From Quercus robur (Eukaryota; Streptophyta; Magnoliopsida; Fagales; Fagaceae): DNA of 64,000 nucleotides. Where the stretch lies: NCBI RefSeq assembly GCF_932294415.1, contig NC_065536.1, positions 51,348,354 to 51,412,353 of the forward strand, in the 5' to 3' direction. The translations under genes and the position numbers were made by a program. This document shows, in pieces, positions 48,359 to 60,262 of the stretch (its first letter is position 1; each line of letters opens with the position of its first letter). The notes below the pieces were generated by a model. That model did not search any database. It was not told the DNA's origin and saw only the letters and a list, made by a program, of their open reading frames with translations.

Positions 48359-50538
48359 ATGAAGCTCATTCAAGCCGCCTCCACTCAACCCAAAGCTTCC
48401 CATTTTTGGCTTAATAATGGAGGACCCACTTGCATTCTAAGCCCGCCCTCGGCCTTTTCATACACCAAAGTTAATTCCTTTAACTCTAGGTCTCTCTCAG
48501 GTATTAAATCAAACACCTTGCGTTCTTTTTGTTTTTGTTCTTTGCTATTATCTGCTTAATAATTAGTGTTGTTTGATTGTCAGGGATTGGTTTTTTTGCT
48601 TTTGTGCTCATGCCCATTTTAGTTTGTATGATGTATTAACCTCTAATTGGCACTAATGGAAACAAGGGAAGTAATTGCTTGGTTAATTTATCTTATTGCT
48701 TTTTGGTCTGTGGGCTATATTTTGTGAAAACCTTCAATTAGATTAACTTAGCTATGGGTAAGAAAGTTGTTATTTTGGGGGGTGAATAATCTGTTTCTAA
48801 CTATTGAGGGCTGAGGATTATTTTCAGCAAATTTCAATAAGTTATTCTTATCTTTTTTGCAATGTTTATCTGCAAAAATTAGTTGCTTGACAAGTCCTGG
48901 AAATGTCACTGTTAGAGTCAAGTAGTTGATAAGTGCATCAAGTTACGTGACAAAATTCATGTTTGAAAAAAGGTTAGGTGAATTGACATGAAATGATCAA
49001 TTTTTGCCTGTCATTGCCAAGTGTTGACATGTATTTTGCATGGGCCATATGTGACTAAAATTAGAGGCTCTTTTTCCTTTGGAACATGAAAGGTTCAGAT
49101 TCATAGTTTTGGCCTGTATCAATTGGCTTAGTCAAGTATACGCTTTCATTGTTTTAGACTGTTCTACTCCCAGAAAAGGAATTGCATAATGCTGCTGTAG
49201 GATAAGGAATGAGTATTCAATTCTTTACTTCAACACAAAAATCTTTTGCAAATCCTTGCTTATCAAATATGCTTATTTCGATGGAAGGTTGCTTGAGAGT
49301 GAAGAAATAAAAAGACATTTGTCCAGCCTGTTGATTTCATTGACACCCCTTGTTAGCGGTTTAGCAGTGGCATATAATGCTTCCTTTCATATTTATTTTA
49401 GATCAATTATTTGTTTTTATTTTATAAAGTCATTTCTCTATTTCTCTCAGTATGTTGTACTCCAACAATATTATCTTGCATAGGAAGATTTTCCTAAAAT
49501 GTTTTAGGCTAAACTCTTCAACTAAACTTTCAAGCAGTATGTGGCCTTTGTAGGATCCTTCATCAAAATAAAGTTGCTATCAACTGTATGATTATCTCAG
49601 CAATGAGCAATGTTTGTGTCTCTAGACCATATGGCACTCACCATCAATCAGTTTTGTTGCTGTCTCCAAAAGAAAAGCATGGAAATGGAATCCTTAGAAT
49701 CATTTCCACATGCAAGTCAACATTGATCTCTCCAACTGCTCCTCTCATTGGCCGTCCACCCTCATCTTTGGTGTTGGCTGCACAACTTACTCCATCTGAG
49801 GCTCCCCAACGTTCAGAAGAATGGTTTGCCCTTCGCAAGGACAAGCTGACCACAAGCACTTTCAGCACTGCCTTGGGCTTTTGGAAAGGAACCCGTCGCT
49901 TTGAGCTCTGGCATGAGAAAGTCTTTGAATCAGAAGTAGAAATTGTGGAAACTTCTAAAAAGTGTGCCATGGAGTGGGGTGTGCTCAATGAAGCAGAGGC
50001 TATAGACCGGTACAGAAGCATCACAGGTCGTGAGGTGAGCTCATTAGGGTTTGCAACTCATTCAGAGGAGAGTTTTGGTTGGATGGGTGCTTCCCCTGAT
50101 GGTCTTCTTGGTTGCTTTCCAGGAGGTGGGATCCTGGAAGTAAAGTGCCCATATAACAAGGGGAAGCCCGAGACTGGTCTGCCCTGGTCAACTGTGCCAT
50201 TCTATTACATGCCTCAAGTGCAGGGTCAAATGGAGATAATGGACAGAGAATGGGTTGATTTGTATTGCTGGACGCCAAATGGAAGCACAATATTCCGTGT
50301 ACATAGAGACCGTGCTTATTGGGATATGATACATGCCATTTTACGAGAATTTTGGTGGGAAAATGTGATTCCTGCCAGGGGGGCTCTGTCACTGGGGAGC
50401 AAAGAAGCGGCCATGTCATATAAGCCATCATCTACACACAAACAAACAGGACTTGCCATTGTCAAGAGTCTGAAGTTGGCTAGTGAGTCAAAGTTGTTTT
50501 GTAGGGAGATTGCTGGTCATATTGAATTTTATAGGTGA
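48359..50538 (+). CDS. YqaJ/lambda-exonuclease-like nuclease, PD-(D/E)XK fold, probably organellar
   Basis: Two exons (48359-48500, 49601-50538) with GT-AG borders join in phase to 359 codons. Exon 1 (47 codons) is rich in Ser, Asn, Thr and basic residues with no acidic ones, so it looks like a plastid or mitochondrial transit peptide. The nuclease domain is about residues 115-310: QRSEEWFALRKDKLTTS (about 117), AMEWGVLNEAEA (170-181), GASPDG with D204, the catalytic pair E217 and K219 in LEVKCPY, and MPQVQGQMEI with conserved glutamines (243-247). Members of the YqaJ family digest DNA 5' to 3' in phage recombination. Plant homologues are annotated as restriction-endonuclease-like and their role is poorly known; organelle DNA turnover or repair is my inference. 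All core residues are present, so it looks active. Two short uORFs precede it. Confidence 0.93.
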
Positions 50539-51453
50539 TAATGTATTCCCAAGTAAAAAGGCTAAGCAAATGACTCCTATTTTGGTGCTTCCTATTTTTA
50601 ATATGTATTCCGTTGGTTCTCCATGTATTTGTTTATCGGCTCTCATTGTAAACTTATAAATCTCATTGATAAGATATTTTTTCTTTTCATTATGTCGCAA
50701 ACAAATTGGAATTCAGGGTCCCTGTTTTGCAGTTAGTTTTGTTGTTCGTGATGTTGGAGGTGTTAGAACCTGTTATCTGGAGTTGAGTTGTTTGTTTGAG
50801 CAAACAAGTTAATAAGAAGTTAGAGAAAGTATAATCTTTGCTTTCTAAAACAGGTAAAAGGAATCTCACTTTAAGAACAAAAACCTATCCTAAAATTTAG
50901 TGAGAAGATATACCATGCATCCGAAACAAGTATCTCTCCTCTCACACGTGTGGAGTCCACCCCGATGTGAGAGGGAAGAAACATGCTCTGGATACAGTGT
51001 ATTTTCTCCTAATTTAGCCAGTGAGTTAGTGGCTGAGATGATTAGGCAAATGTAAGGTTTGGCATAGATGTAGATTTGATCATTGCCTTGAGCAATAGAG
51101 ACCCAGTCAAAAAGGCTACATGAAGGGACATCCCTCGCTCACCAAAATAACCAAATTCGTTCCTTTAGTCAAAAGAAAAGGTTTTGACCACGTTAAGAAT
51201 CAAATTGAGTAAAGCAACTTTGATTAAGCAACTGGTAGCTTAAGCAAAATTCGATGGCTGTTCATCCAAAATAACCACCATCCACCAAATTTATTCCTTG
51301 CGTCTGTCCAATTAAGGGCTAAGCCAACATGAGCCTAAAATAAGCAAATGAATTTTAAACAAACTTCTAAAGCTGTTTATCTAAAAGGGTTCCAATTCAG
51401 GAAATCCAAAGAGAGTTAGGAAAAAAAAAAAAAAGAAAAAAAAAAAAAGAGAT
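50539..51453. other. Spacer between YqaJ gene and 62-aa gene
   Basis: The first 200 bases are probably 3' UTR. The rest is leader or promoter of the small gene, ending in A-rich sequence (51420-51449) just before its ATG. No other feature is seen. Confidence 0.5.
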
Positions 51454-51642
51454 ATGGATTCTGGACTTTCATGGGCTGATCAATGGGACGATCACCCCGA
51501 TCCCCCGCCACCATCAGCAGCAGCAGCATCAGAGAATGACAAGAAGAAGAACAAGGATGGGTCTAAAGGGAGCAAGATTGGGAAGTCAATATTAAATTTC
51601 AAATGGGTGAAAGATATCCGCAAGAAATCTCAGAAAGAATGA
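51454..51642 (+). CDS. Conserved small hydrophilic plant protein, 62 aa
   Basis: A single exon gives MDSGLSWADQWDDHPDPPPP, an Ala/Ser linker and a Lys-rich C-terminus ending ILNFKWVKDIRKKSQKE. I recall the MDSGLSWADQWD start and the basic FKW..D.RKK end from small uncharacterised proteins across seed plants, but know no function. The protein has an acidic aromatic head and a basic tail, with no signal peptide or membrane segment. The basic tail could bind nucleic acid, membrane lipid or calmodulin; that is speculation. The ATG is the first in the leader visible, in context GAGATATGG. It lies 0.9 kb downstream of the YqaJ gene on the same strand. Confidence 0.8.
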   Translation: MDSGLSWADQWDDHPDPPPPSAAAASENDKKKNKDGSKGSKIGKSILNFKWVKDIRKKSQKE

Positions 51643-52194
51643 GGACTGCTTGTGATTATGAAGGCCTCTTTTGCTACAAAAGAAAATACATTCTATAGGC
51701 TTCACCCTCCCATATTGCTTCCGGGGTCTCTGTCACTTCATATATGATTCAATAATATTTAACTATAATCTATCCTCCATTCTTTTTGTTAAGAATAATG
51801 AGATAAGACATTCTTTATTTTTTTTCCAATTTCTTTTCCATTTTAATTTTATTTGTATCATGAGTAACATTGTTTAAAGCCTAATGATAGGCAACTACAT
51901 ATATATATTATACTTTATAGAGCTGATCACTTCAATTATCTCTAGCTTTCATCATTACTCAACCATTCGTGTTTTCTTTTTTCTTTGTTCATATGTTTGC
52001 TTGGACTTTCTTAAAGGGTGGCACAAGCAAGGTATGTGCACATGTTGTCACTGCTTACAAAGCCCTCTTATATGTGTGTTACCATGATTACGTTCAAAAA
52101 TTTTCAAAGATATTCCGTGATTGGCATTAAAAACATGAATAATGGGTTTCGAATGACTTGGATAATTAACTTTTTCCTTCATAATAAAGACGAA

Positions 52195-52345
52195 GCTATT
52201 AGCTATAACTTTGTTCATGGAGAAGAGCCATGCTTGGAGTTGGACGGACCCACTTTTCTATCACGCCTCTCTTGTCACATAAGTAGCTGTTTCCTACAAT
52301 CTGAACTAATCAACTCCAAAAGAAAACAATCCTCACGGAATAATT
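52195..52345 (-). pseudogene. Decayed copy of the SKIP14-like F-box C-terminus
   Basis: Bases 52195-52333 align along their whole length with 63649-63780, the last coding part of the F-box gene at the right edge. Shared pieces include GTTCATG.AGAAGAGC, TTTCTATCA.GCCTCTC and CAACTCCAAA. On the minus strand it reads LELISSDCRKQLL, a stop, then QERRDRKVGPSN. The real gene reads LELLCSDCLNQLPKCQERHDRKFGPSK. Same strand as the parent, 11 kb away, so a tandem duplication that decayed is likely. No upstream part of the F-box gene was recognised to its right. Confidence 0.8.
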
Positions 52346-52619
52346 ATAGAGACACACCCAATTTTATAACTTATTGACTTATATGACTATGAGTGGTGGA
52401 TACTTTCTGCCAATATAGAGCCATCATTTTTCGTCAACCACTTACAATCACACAAGTCAGTAAATTGTGAAATTGAGTATAAATATTATTATATTCGTAG
52501 TATTGTTGTTCTTGTTCCTCATATCCATGGTCATTAGTGCCATAAATTACCATATGTAAGATGCAAGACCCTCGTGTGAGGGTTAAGTTTATAATGATTG
52601 CTCTTATCATTATTCTAGG

Positions 52620-52712
52620 GTATCAATTGATTTTTGGGGTAAACGGGGTTCAAACCTCAGATCTTTTATTTAACGACAAGAGACTTTACTAGTTGTTCTA
52701 ACTAAAACCCAC
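52620..52712 (-). mobile_element. tRNA-derived SINE fragment
   Basis: On the minus strand an A-box-like TTAGTTAGAACAACTAG is followed by a B-box-like GAGGTTTGAACCCC. It lies head to head with the next SINE. Confidence 0.5.
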
Positions 52713-52725
52713 TAAGTTAAGAGTA

Positions 52726-52824
52726 TTGTAGTTCAATGGCATAGCATGCTCTTTTTTATTAAGAGATTTAGGGTTTGAATCTCTCTTCCTCTCTTCCTCA
52801 TTTTCCAAAAAAAAAAAAAAAAAA
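52726..52824 (+). mobile_element. tRNA-derived SINE with A-tail
   Basis: An A-box-like TAGTTCAATGGCATAGC (about 52729) and a B-box-like GGGTTTGAATCTC (about 52770) are followed by a pyrimidine stretch and an A18 tail ending at 52824. The body resembles the SINE head at 8380. Confidence 0.65.
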
Positions 52825-53178
52825 CCATCGTCTAAGGGACGAAATCAGAATTTCATCTTTGGGGCTAAAGCACGAAGAAAAAAAAAAGATCATTTAAGAA
52901 AGAGAATTATATTCAATTAAAATAAAACTAATTTTCATTTAGTGTTTACAAAATATAAATAAAAGAAAAAAAATGATTTCTTAATATATTTCAAGTTTCA
53001 ACTTAACCACCTATCAATATATGTAGCTCAAATTTTTCTTTAATTCGGAAAATCATTTACGATTGATCATGTACCAAATTTAGCAATAATTTTTCTTGAC
53101 TCTTAAATTTGTGGCTCTCCTAAACAAGGGCTGCATTACCTTAAGGCCAGAGGGTTCAATGAACCCCCTAACCTGGCC

Positions 53179-53219
<41 letters not shown>

Positions 53220-53319
53220 TTTTAATTTAAAAAAATTGAGCCCTTAAAATAAAATTTTGAACCCCCGACCCTAAATTTTGTTTAAACACAACTGATATAA
53301 GTTTGAATATGATCATCTT

Positions 53320-53490
53320 ATTGCTACTTTCACAATATTTTCATAATAATTTAACAATAAATGTTAAGTGGCAAGTTGTAACTGATTTTTATCATGACCC
53401 ACAACTAACATCACTTTTTTTTTTTTACCTTTGACAACTTGCCACCTAGGTTTTGTTGTGAAAGTGCTGTGTCAATAGCACTATTCTTAA
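53320..53490. mobile_element. Palindromic MITE
   Basis: Its arms include CTTTCACAATATTTTCATAA on the left and TTTTGTTGTGAAAGTGCTGT on the right. It also has GTTAAGTGGCAAGTTGTAAC and the inverse-type GACAACTTGCCACCTAG. It is of the same general family as the units at 25640-25800 and 45105-45262. Confidence 0.65.
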
Positions 53491-54343
53491 AATATTTATT
53501 TTATAAGAAAGAAAAAAATTGTTTCAAATTTTTGCTCATTCGATTAAAAAAAAATTCCAGAACTTTGGCTTACTTTTCCATTGACAGTAGAATAAAGTTG
53601 TTTTTCCCTACTCTTTTCTTCTTCATCAACAATAAAGTATACTACTATTACAACCAACAGATCTATATCTATATTTATGATTCTTTCATCATTCTCTCTA
53701 TCTTTCTTTTTCTCTTCTATGTTTTCTTAGTTTTCATTTGATTAAGTAGTTTGATAAATACTCTATAGATTTCCAAATCCAAGAACTCTTTTGGTGTTTG
53801 CTCCAATTTTAAGAGACTGACCACATGTATGTATGGTTAAGAAGCCATACGCTTTAAAAGTAAAAACTTATATCAGTTACTATTTTTTTTTCTTAATTTC
53901 ACATTTATCATTAGTCCAACTCCAAGAGACTGGTCACGTATATGATTAGTTATTTTTATGTATTCAACGGTTGTTGTCTTACTGATATTTATACTAAATT
54001 ATATTTAGAATACTATTTTAGATTATTGTATAATGTATATAATATGGAAGTTGTACATATTAAAAAAATTAATTATACAATTTTTTTTTCACTTGCCCCT
54101 CGTGACAAATTCATACTTCTACCATTGCTAACCCCTACAAAAAAATCCTGAAGCCGCCACTGCTCCTAAAAATTCTCTAATATAACCAAATTATGTTGTC
54201 ATATCCAATTTGGTACCTAATTTCAAACCCGAATAAAAAACAGGGAAAAAAAAAAACAACTTTGAAGAAGAAAAAAAATGATGAATTGATGGCTGTGACA
54301 ATGAGTGCAAAAGGCAAAAAATTGACATTAAAATAATTCTTTC

Positions 54344-54545
54344 AATTCGACTCTGTCAAAACTACGAAGCATCATGTTTTACTCACCAAAACTATGCACA
54401 CACAAAAAGAGATGATTTTCATAGTGTAATTGGTTTCAACTATGCACACACATAATTCGACTCTATCAAACTACTAAGCATTATGTTTTACCCACCAAAT
54501 TAGACACACAAAGAGATGATTTTCAAAATGCAATTTGTTCCCCTT
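54344..54545. repeat. 110-bp tandem repeat, two units
   Basis: Units start AATTCGACTCT at 54344 and 54454. Both contain AAGAGATGATTTTCA and TGTTTTAC.CACCAAA. The copies differ by several bases and small indels. Confidence 0.8.
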
Positions 54546-55059
54546 CCTCTTTTAACTATATATAAACACTCAAACAATTGTGTTGTCTTCAAAGATTCAA
54601 CAAGTCAACCAAATTACTGTAGAAGCCGCAAAATCTATTCTTCTTCTCTGTTCATGTTCTAGCTTGTTCTAACGTAACGGGTGGCACAGTGCAATATGTA
54701 TGTGCTCATGTTGTTGTTAACAATGTCTTTGTGGACGAAAGTTACCACCAGTACTGTGTTAAATTTTTCAATCCCTTATTCATTTTTTAACTACTCTGAG
54801 TGGTACTTCTCATAATTTACTAGTAACTTCTTTGTCTAGGCTTGTCCTTGATGTAGAGATAATCAATAATTGAGGACTATAAATGTTTTTCACATGAAAA
54901 CTCATTCAGCATTCAGAGTTGAATGGTAACACGCAAAACATCTTGTACTTGTAGTCAGCTTAGAGCCTCAAAGAGTTAAATCTGGCTTTTATTGTCATCA
55001 GCTGTTCTATCATCTATGTCCTACAAGGTCATAAAGGCAACCTGTGAATCACACAACGT

Positions 55060-55138
55060 GACAAACAGATGCAAGATTGAAACTTGCTTCGCTGTTTGAC
55101 AATGACTGGAATGAGGTGGATGACCTGGATGAGCATAG
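55060..55138 (+). other. Possible orphan exon, unidentified
   Basis: The frame LASLFDNDWNEVDDLDEH ends exactly at a good splice donor (GTGAGC at 55139). The acidic, tryptophan-containing peptide looks more coding than its surroundings, but an in-frame stop lies about 20 codons upstream and no partner exon was found. It may be a relic or chance. Confidence 0.2.
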
Positions 55139-56237
55139 GTGAGCAGTAGTATATCCAATTGTTGAATGTTTCAATTTCTTAAAATAAAAGGGTTAATTAT
55201 AATATGCAAAGGGCAAATTTTAGATATAGTTTTTGGAGCGATGCACATTATTTTCACTTATATTGGTGCCCATTTAAGAACAAATTATCTAGTTCTTTTT
55301 TTTTTTTTTAAGCACTATAAATAAATAGTAAAAGCTAAATAAAATAAATAAGAAATTAATGTGAGACTCGTAAATAGTAGGGGGAAAAAAAAAGCAATAA
55401 GCTGGCTTATAATCAAGATCCAAACGCACACTGCATACATGTCTAGATTAAATTATTGCTTTTGAGAATCTCATGTCTGAATTAGATTTAATCATTTTGG
55501 GTGATTGGTCAATGCAACAATGTGTTTGAATTTAATTGAAGAATTTATGAAATAATACTTGAAGAACTGTATCTAAACCTTGCCCATTTGTGAAATGATC
55601 GAATTGTATATCCAGACATCTAATTGGATGACAATAAATCTCCAAATCTAAACTCTAGATGTGTTTACAACTTTTATTTTTAAGAAGACCTAACATATTA
55701 TAAGGAGGATGTGGTGAGTTCTATCTGATCTTTTCTTACTTGAAGGAGATTTCTTAGGGTGGTCAACTTCACGATTACCTCTTCTTTGTATAAATATCTC
55801 ATTTTTGTAATTATGGGAAAATTCTCATTTTAGGTAAAAAAAAATACCCAAAGAGAAGAGATGGTCATTTTTGAGATATAAGGGTAAAGTCATTATTTTA
55901 CATGTTCATAAAATTCCATATTTAACATAAAGTAAAATTTGACATCATAATAGGTTGTTATGGAGTTCAATAACAAATTGGTCATGTTATTATTATATGT
56001 GAAATTTTGAAATTTTTTACCGTCATATGAGAGAATTTCCATTAGTTGAAATATGATTTCAAAGTAAGTATGAATGCATGGAATTAAAATTAATTGATTT
56101 TGATTAGCTCATGAGAAGGGTAATCTATATATATATATAAAACCGAAGCTTTTGAAGCTTCCACAATTTTCCACGTCAGCACATCATTAAAAAAAAAAAA
56201 AAAAAAACAATTACCAAATAATAAAACAAAAAAACAA

Positions 56238-56480
56238 TCACCAATTACACGAATAGCTTTCCCGATACTGGACCTTCACACACGAATAGCTTTCCCTTTC
56301 ACCTGACCGGACCTGGCTTCTCCGATCCTCTGCCCCTCCACACATGAATAGCTTTCCCTTTCACCTGACCGGACCTGGCTTCTCCGATCACGAATACCTT
56401 TCCCTTTCACCTGACCGGACCTGGGTTCTCTGATTCTCTGCCCCTCCACACACGAATAGCTTTCCCTTTCACCATACCGG
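56238..56480. repeat. Tandem array with Helitron-end-like motif
   Basis: About four units of 50-65 bp share GAATAGCTTTCCC, CACCTGACCGGACC and CTTCTCCGAT. The TAGCTTTCCC core is identical to the start of the Helitron 3' terminal motif (61120-61128). Confidence 0.75.
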
Positions 56481-57303
56481 ACCCTGGCTTCTCCGATTCT
56501 CTGCCATTTCTTTTCCACGGCAAGACCCACGGCAAGACCTAACGATCCTTTCACGATACCGGACATGCCTTCTCCGATTATCTGTCATTTTTTTTCCACG
56601 GCAAGACCCACCAATCCGACCCAACAGACCGATCCTCTGCCTCTCCCTTTCCACGGCAACACCCAACAGCCCGATACCGATCCGACCCAACAGACCCAAA
56701 TCCAATTCGCTCAATTTCCACTCTTCCCCAGCCCATCGCTCAATGCAACCGACCCAGCCCGTCGAGACCGGCCCAAAGGTATTGTCTTATAAACCTATAA
56801 TATATATATTTTTTTTCTGAATCCGAATTCTATATAGATTAGGACTCTATAACTCTATATATATAAAACTTTCACGATGCTTTTTTTTTTCACGGCTATT
56901 CAATTTGTAGGTATGTTTTATATTTTTTTTTCACGGCTATTCAATTTGTGTGGAAACTGAGCTAATTATAGAATTGTAGTTTTTGGGGATGTTTTAATTT
57001 GTAGGTATGTTTTAGAAACACATTGATTTGTGTAGGCAAATTGTAGTCTTTGAAATTGTTCAATTTGATTTTTCTGAAGATTTTTAGTTATATGTTTTTG
57101 ATGAGTATGAGTTCAATGTTGTTACTGCTATTTGGTTGCTTAGAAATTGGTGAAAATACAGATGGGAATCAGTTCAAATATTTTTTTTTTTTTTGGGGTT
57201 TATGGACTTTTTGGGATGTTCAGCTGTTTTTCTAATGTGGGTGTGGTTTGTCTCTGATGGGTATGAGTTCAATGCTGTTTATGCTGTTTGGTTGCTTAGA
57301 AAT

Positions 57304-58143
57304 TGTTGGGAAAAAAAGATGGGCATAAGTTCAGTTTTTAATTTTTATGTGTTCATGGACTTTTTGGGATGTTCAGTTGTTTTTCTGATGTGGGTGTGGT
57401 TTGTCTCTGATGGGTATGAGTTCAATGTTGTTATTGTTTGGTTGCCGAGAAATTGGTTGGAAAAAATATGGGCATAAGTTCAATTTTTGTTTTTTAATGT
57501 GTTTATGGACTTTTGGGATGTTCAGTTGTTCCTTTAGAATCATTAAGAATATTTTGGTAATTAATTCAGTTTGAATCTGGGAGAGTTCATACTTGCGCAC
57601 ATAATAAAGACGAAAAGGTTTAGAACTTTCTTATACATGATCTTTCATTTAAGGTTAAAAAAAAAAATTAACTAGGATGTTTTTTATGTTGTTAGGCATA
57701 AAGGAACTTAGGCATATTATAGCTGTTGGGAAAAAAAGATGGGCATAAGTTCAGTTTTTAATTTTTATGTGTTCATGGACTTTTTGGGATGTTCAGTTGT
57801 TTTTCTGATGTGGGTGTGGTTTGTCTCTGATGGGTATGAGTTCAATGTTGTTATTGTTTGGTTGCCGAGAAATTGGTTGGAAAAAATATGGGCATAAGTT
57901 CAATTTTTGTTTTTTAATGTGTTTATGGACTTTTGGGATGTTCAGTTGTTCCTTTAGAATCATTAAGAATATTTTGGTAATTAATTCAGTTTGAATCTGG
58001 GAGAGTTCATACTTGCGCACATAATAAAGACGAAAAGGTTTAGAACTTTCTTATACATGATCTTTCATTTAAGGTTAAAAAGAAAAATTAACTAGGATGT
58101 TTTTTATGTTGTTAGGCATAAAGGAACTTAGGCATATTATAGC
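57304..58143. repeat. 420-bp tandem duplication, almost identical
   Basis: Units 57304-57723 and 57724-58143 start GTTGGGAAAAAAAGATGGGC and differ at only a few bases (for example in the A-run near 57660 and 58080). Shorter versions of the same unit (TTTTTGGGATGTTCAG, GAGTTCAATG.TGTT) recur at 57100-57300, 60263-60420 and 60700-60885. Confidence 0.92.
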
Positions 58144-59149
58144 TTTCTCATAAGAGTTAGTAATATCAGTTGAGTTTTAAGGTTTTGTTGGCCTTTATAA
58201 GTTCTTCCAGAGATGGTGGGTTCTTATATTATTTTTATTGTTTTTAATATATATATTGGGATCTGAAAATAGAAAAATAGAATGTAGTTGAAAAAAAAAA
58301 AAAATTTTCAGGTCAGGGTGTTTTGATGAAATTTGATTTTGATGAAGGAATCTGGGTAAGAATGCTTTAGTTTGGGGTATTCAAGTTAAATTAGGGAGTG
58401 GGTTTTTATATTTTTTTCAATAAAAAGAAAACAAACCACTTGAAATACACGGCAAAGGCTTGCAATACTCCCCAAAAAAAAAAAAAAAAAAAAAAACTTG
58501 TGATATAGAGATAAAAAATAAATAAAAAATAAAAACAAAAAACAAAAAAACTTACCACACAGATATAGAACCGCAAGCACATAGAGAAAGAAAATCTGCC
58601 ACCATCAGATTGTTGGAACCAGCACCGGTATTTTTATTTTTAATTTTTTCCAGATTTGGGGATGCAATGTTACTTTTTATTGAGTTTTTTGTTGTTGTAT
58701 AGGTATAGATTTGATTTTGGCTTTCATTCGTTTTTGTTTCGGGTTTTTGAGTTCTCCATGAAATTTTCATTGGGATCAAATAAGTATAGAATTGAATATT
58801 ATGCTGATATTTCTTTTTTCTTTTTCAATCTTATTTTAGGTTTTTTTATCAGAACCACATGCACACAGAGATATAGTTTGGAAGGCACAAAGAGAGAGGC
58901 CGCATACCCATTACCCCATAATCGGTAAAGTTATTGCTTTTTTATTTATTTATTTATTTTTTGATTGAATATGATTTAGGTTTTAATTTCTTGGTTGGAT
59001 TGATTTAGATTTGGCTGTTCTGCCATGTAGGAAAAAAAACACCCTTAAAAAACAAACATGCATAAAAAACAAACTTGAAACGCCACACTCAAAGAAAATC
59101 GATGCATCTATTCGGACCCAAAGAAAAACGATGTATCTGTTGTTATTTC

Positions 59150-59595
59150 TGTGATGTATGTCCATGGGCTGTATTTCTGCTGCTACATATTTTGTTTTCT
59201 GCAGAACAAGTTCAGGATTTTCTGCATAATCTGTGCTTACAGGCGGGTTGAGTGTAATATCTGTTGCTATTTCTGTGATGTATGTCCATGGGCTGTATTT
59301 TTGCTGCTGCATTTTCTGCTTTCTGCAGAACAAGTTCAGGATCTTTTGCATAATCTGTGCTTACAGTGGGGCTGAGTGTAATATCTGTTGTTGTTTCTTT
59401 GATGTATGTCCATAGGCTGTATTTCTGTTGCTGCATATTTTGTTTTCTACAGAACAGGTTCAGGATTTTCTGCATAATCTGTGCTTACAGAGGGGTAATT
59501 GTAATATCTGTTACTGTTTCTGTTCCTGTATTGTATGTCCATGGGCTGTATTGATTTTGTTGCATTTTTTTTTTCTGCAGAACAGGTCTTTGTTC
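59150..59595. repeat. Minisatellite of about 124 bp, four units
   Basis: Units start at GATGTATGTCCATGGGCTG or a variant near 59153, 59277, 59401 and 59533. Each holds TTTTCTGCAGAACA, a splice-acceptor-like block, and ATCTGTGCTTACAG. The last unit is the most diverged. Confidence 0.85.
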
Positions 59596-60262
59596 CCTTG
59601 TATTTATGCTTACAGGGTTGTTATGTGTTTGTACATGTATTTCCCTTTTATCAAATATTTACTTTAAAGCATGTGTATCCAATTACAAAAATGATATGGG
59701 TATTTTTTGTTCCTTGATTTTGAGCTCCACTAGGCTTTTATTTTATTTTATTTTTATGAGTGCCTCTTCTTGCATGTATGGCAGTAGGAAATGATTTTGT
59801 AATGAGTCTCCCATCATTTGTCCTGTAGATCATACAAACATGTATATTCATGTCCCCATGTTAATTCTCTAAAATCATATTTTAGAAGTGATACAAATTC
59901 TATTTTCATGTTTTTTAAAAAGGTCATAATTGGATATATTTGTAATTAAAGGAATAAAGTAAACATACTGTAATGATGCAGCAAGTGAATTTCACTGATT
60001 AGAGATATAGGGAGAAGAGTGATATTCAAAAATATTGCAAAAATCATTCTCAACTTACATCCTTATTGGTATAGTTTTTTACTCAACTCTATAGCCCTGC
60101 CTCTAAAAGGCTTCAATTCTTCCTACTAAAATTGATTTATTTTTTTTAAAAAAAACTATTAATATACATCACAATATCAAACTCTGTTGCTGCATATTTC
60201 TAAGTTCAATTTCTAAGTTCAATTTCTAACTATTAATATACATCACAATACCAATTTCTAAG

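Larger units (their letters stand above)
51643..56123. other. Intergenic region rich in small repeats
   Basis: No intact gene is seen in 4.5 kb. It holds the F-box relic, two SINEs, a (TA)n run at 53184-53217, a palindromic MITE at 53320-53490, a 110-bp tandem repeat at 54344-54545 and a possible orphan exon at 55060-55138. Bases 52016-52050 resemble 54680-54715 (GGGTGGCACA, then GTATGTGC.CATGTTGT), a small duplication of unknown origin. Confidence 0.6.

Noticed and set aside
56276-56714. Repetitive minus-strand frames rich in RIGEARSGQ units
   Set aside because: They come from the tandem array and adjacent repeats in the Helitron and are not a coding repeat protein.
57373-58020. Two identical 75-codon minus-strand frames as a duplicated gene
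   Set aside because: They are the antisense of the 420-bp Helitron repeat and have no recognisable protein features.
59151-59717. Cys-rich repeated frames (ICAYRR units) as a secreted peptide array
   Set aside because: They arise from the 124-bp minisatellite; the frames overlap on both strands and have no signal or conserved stop.
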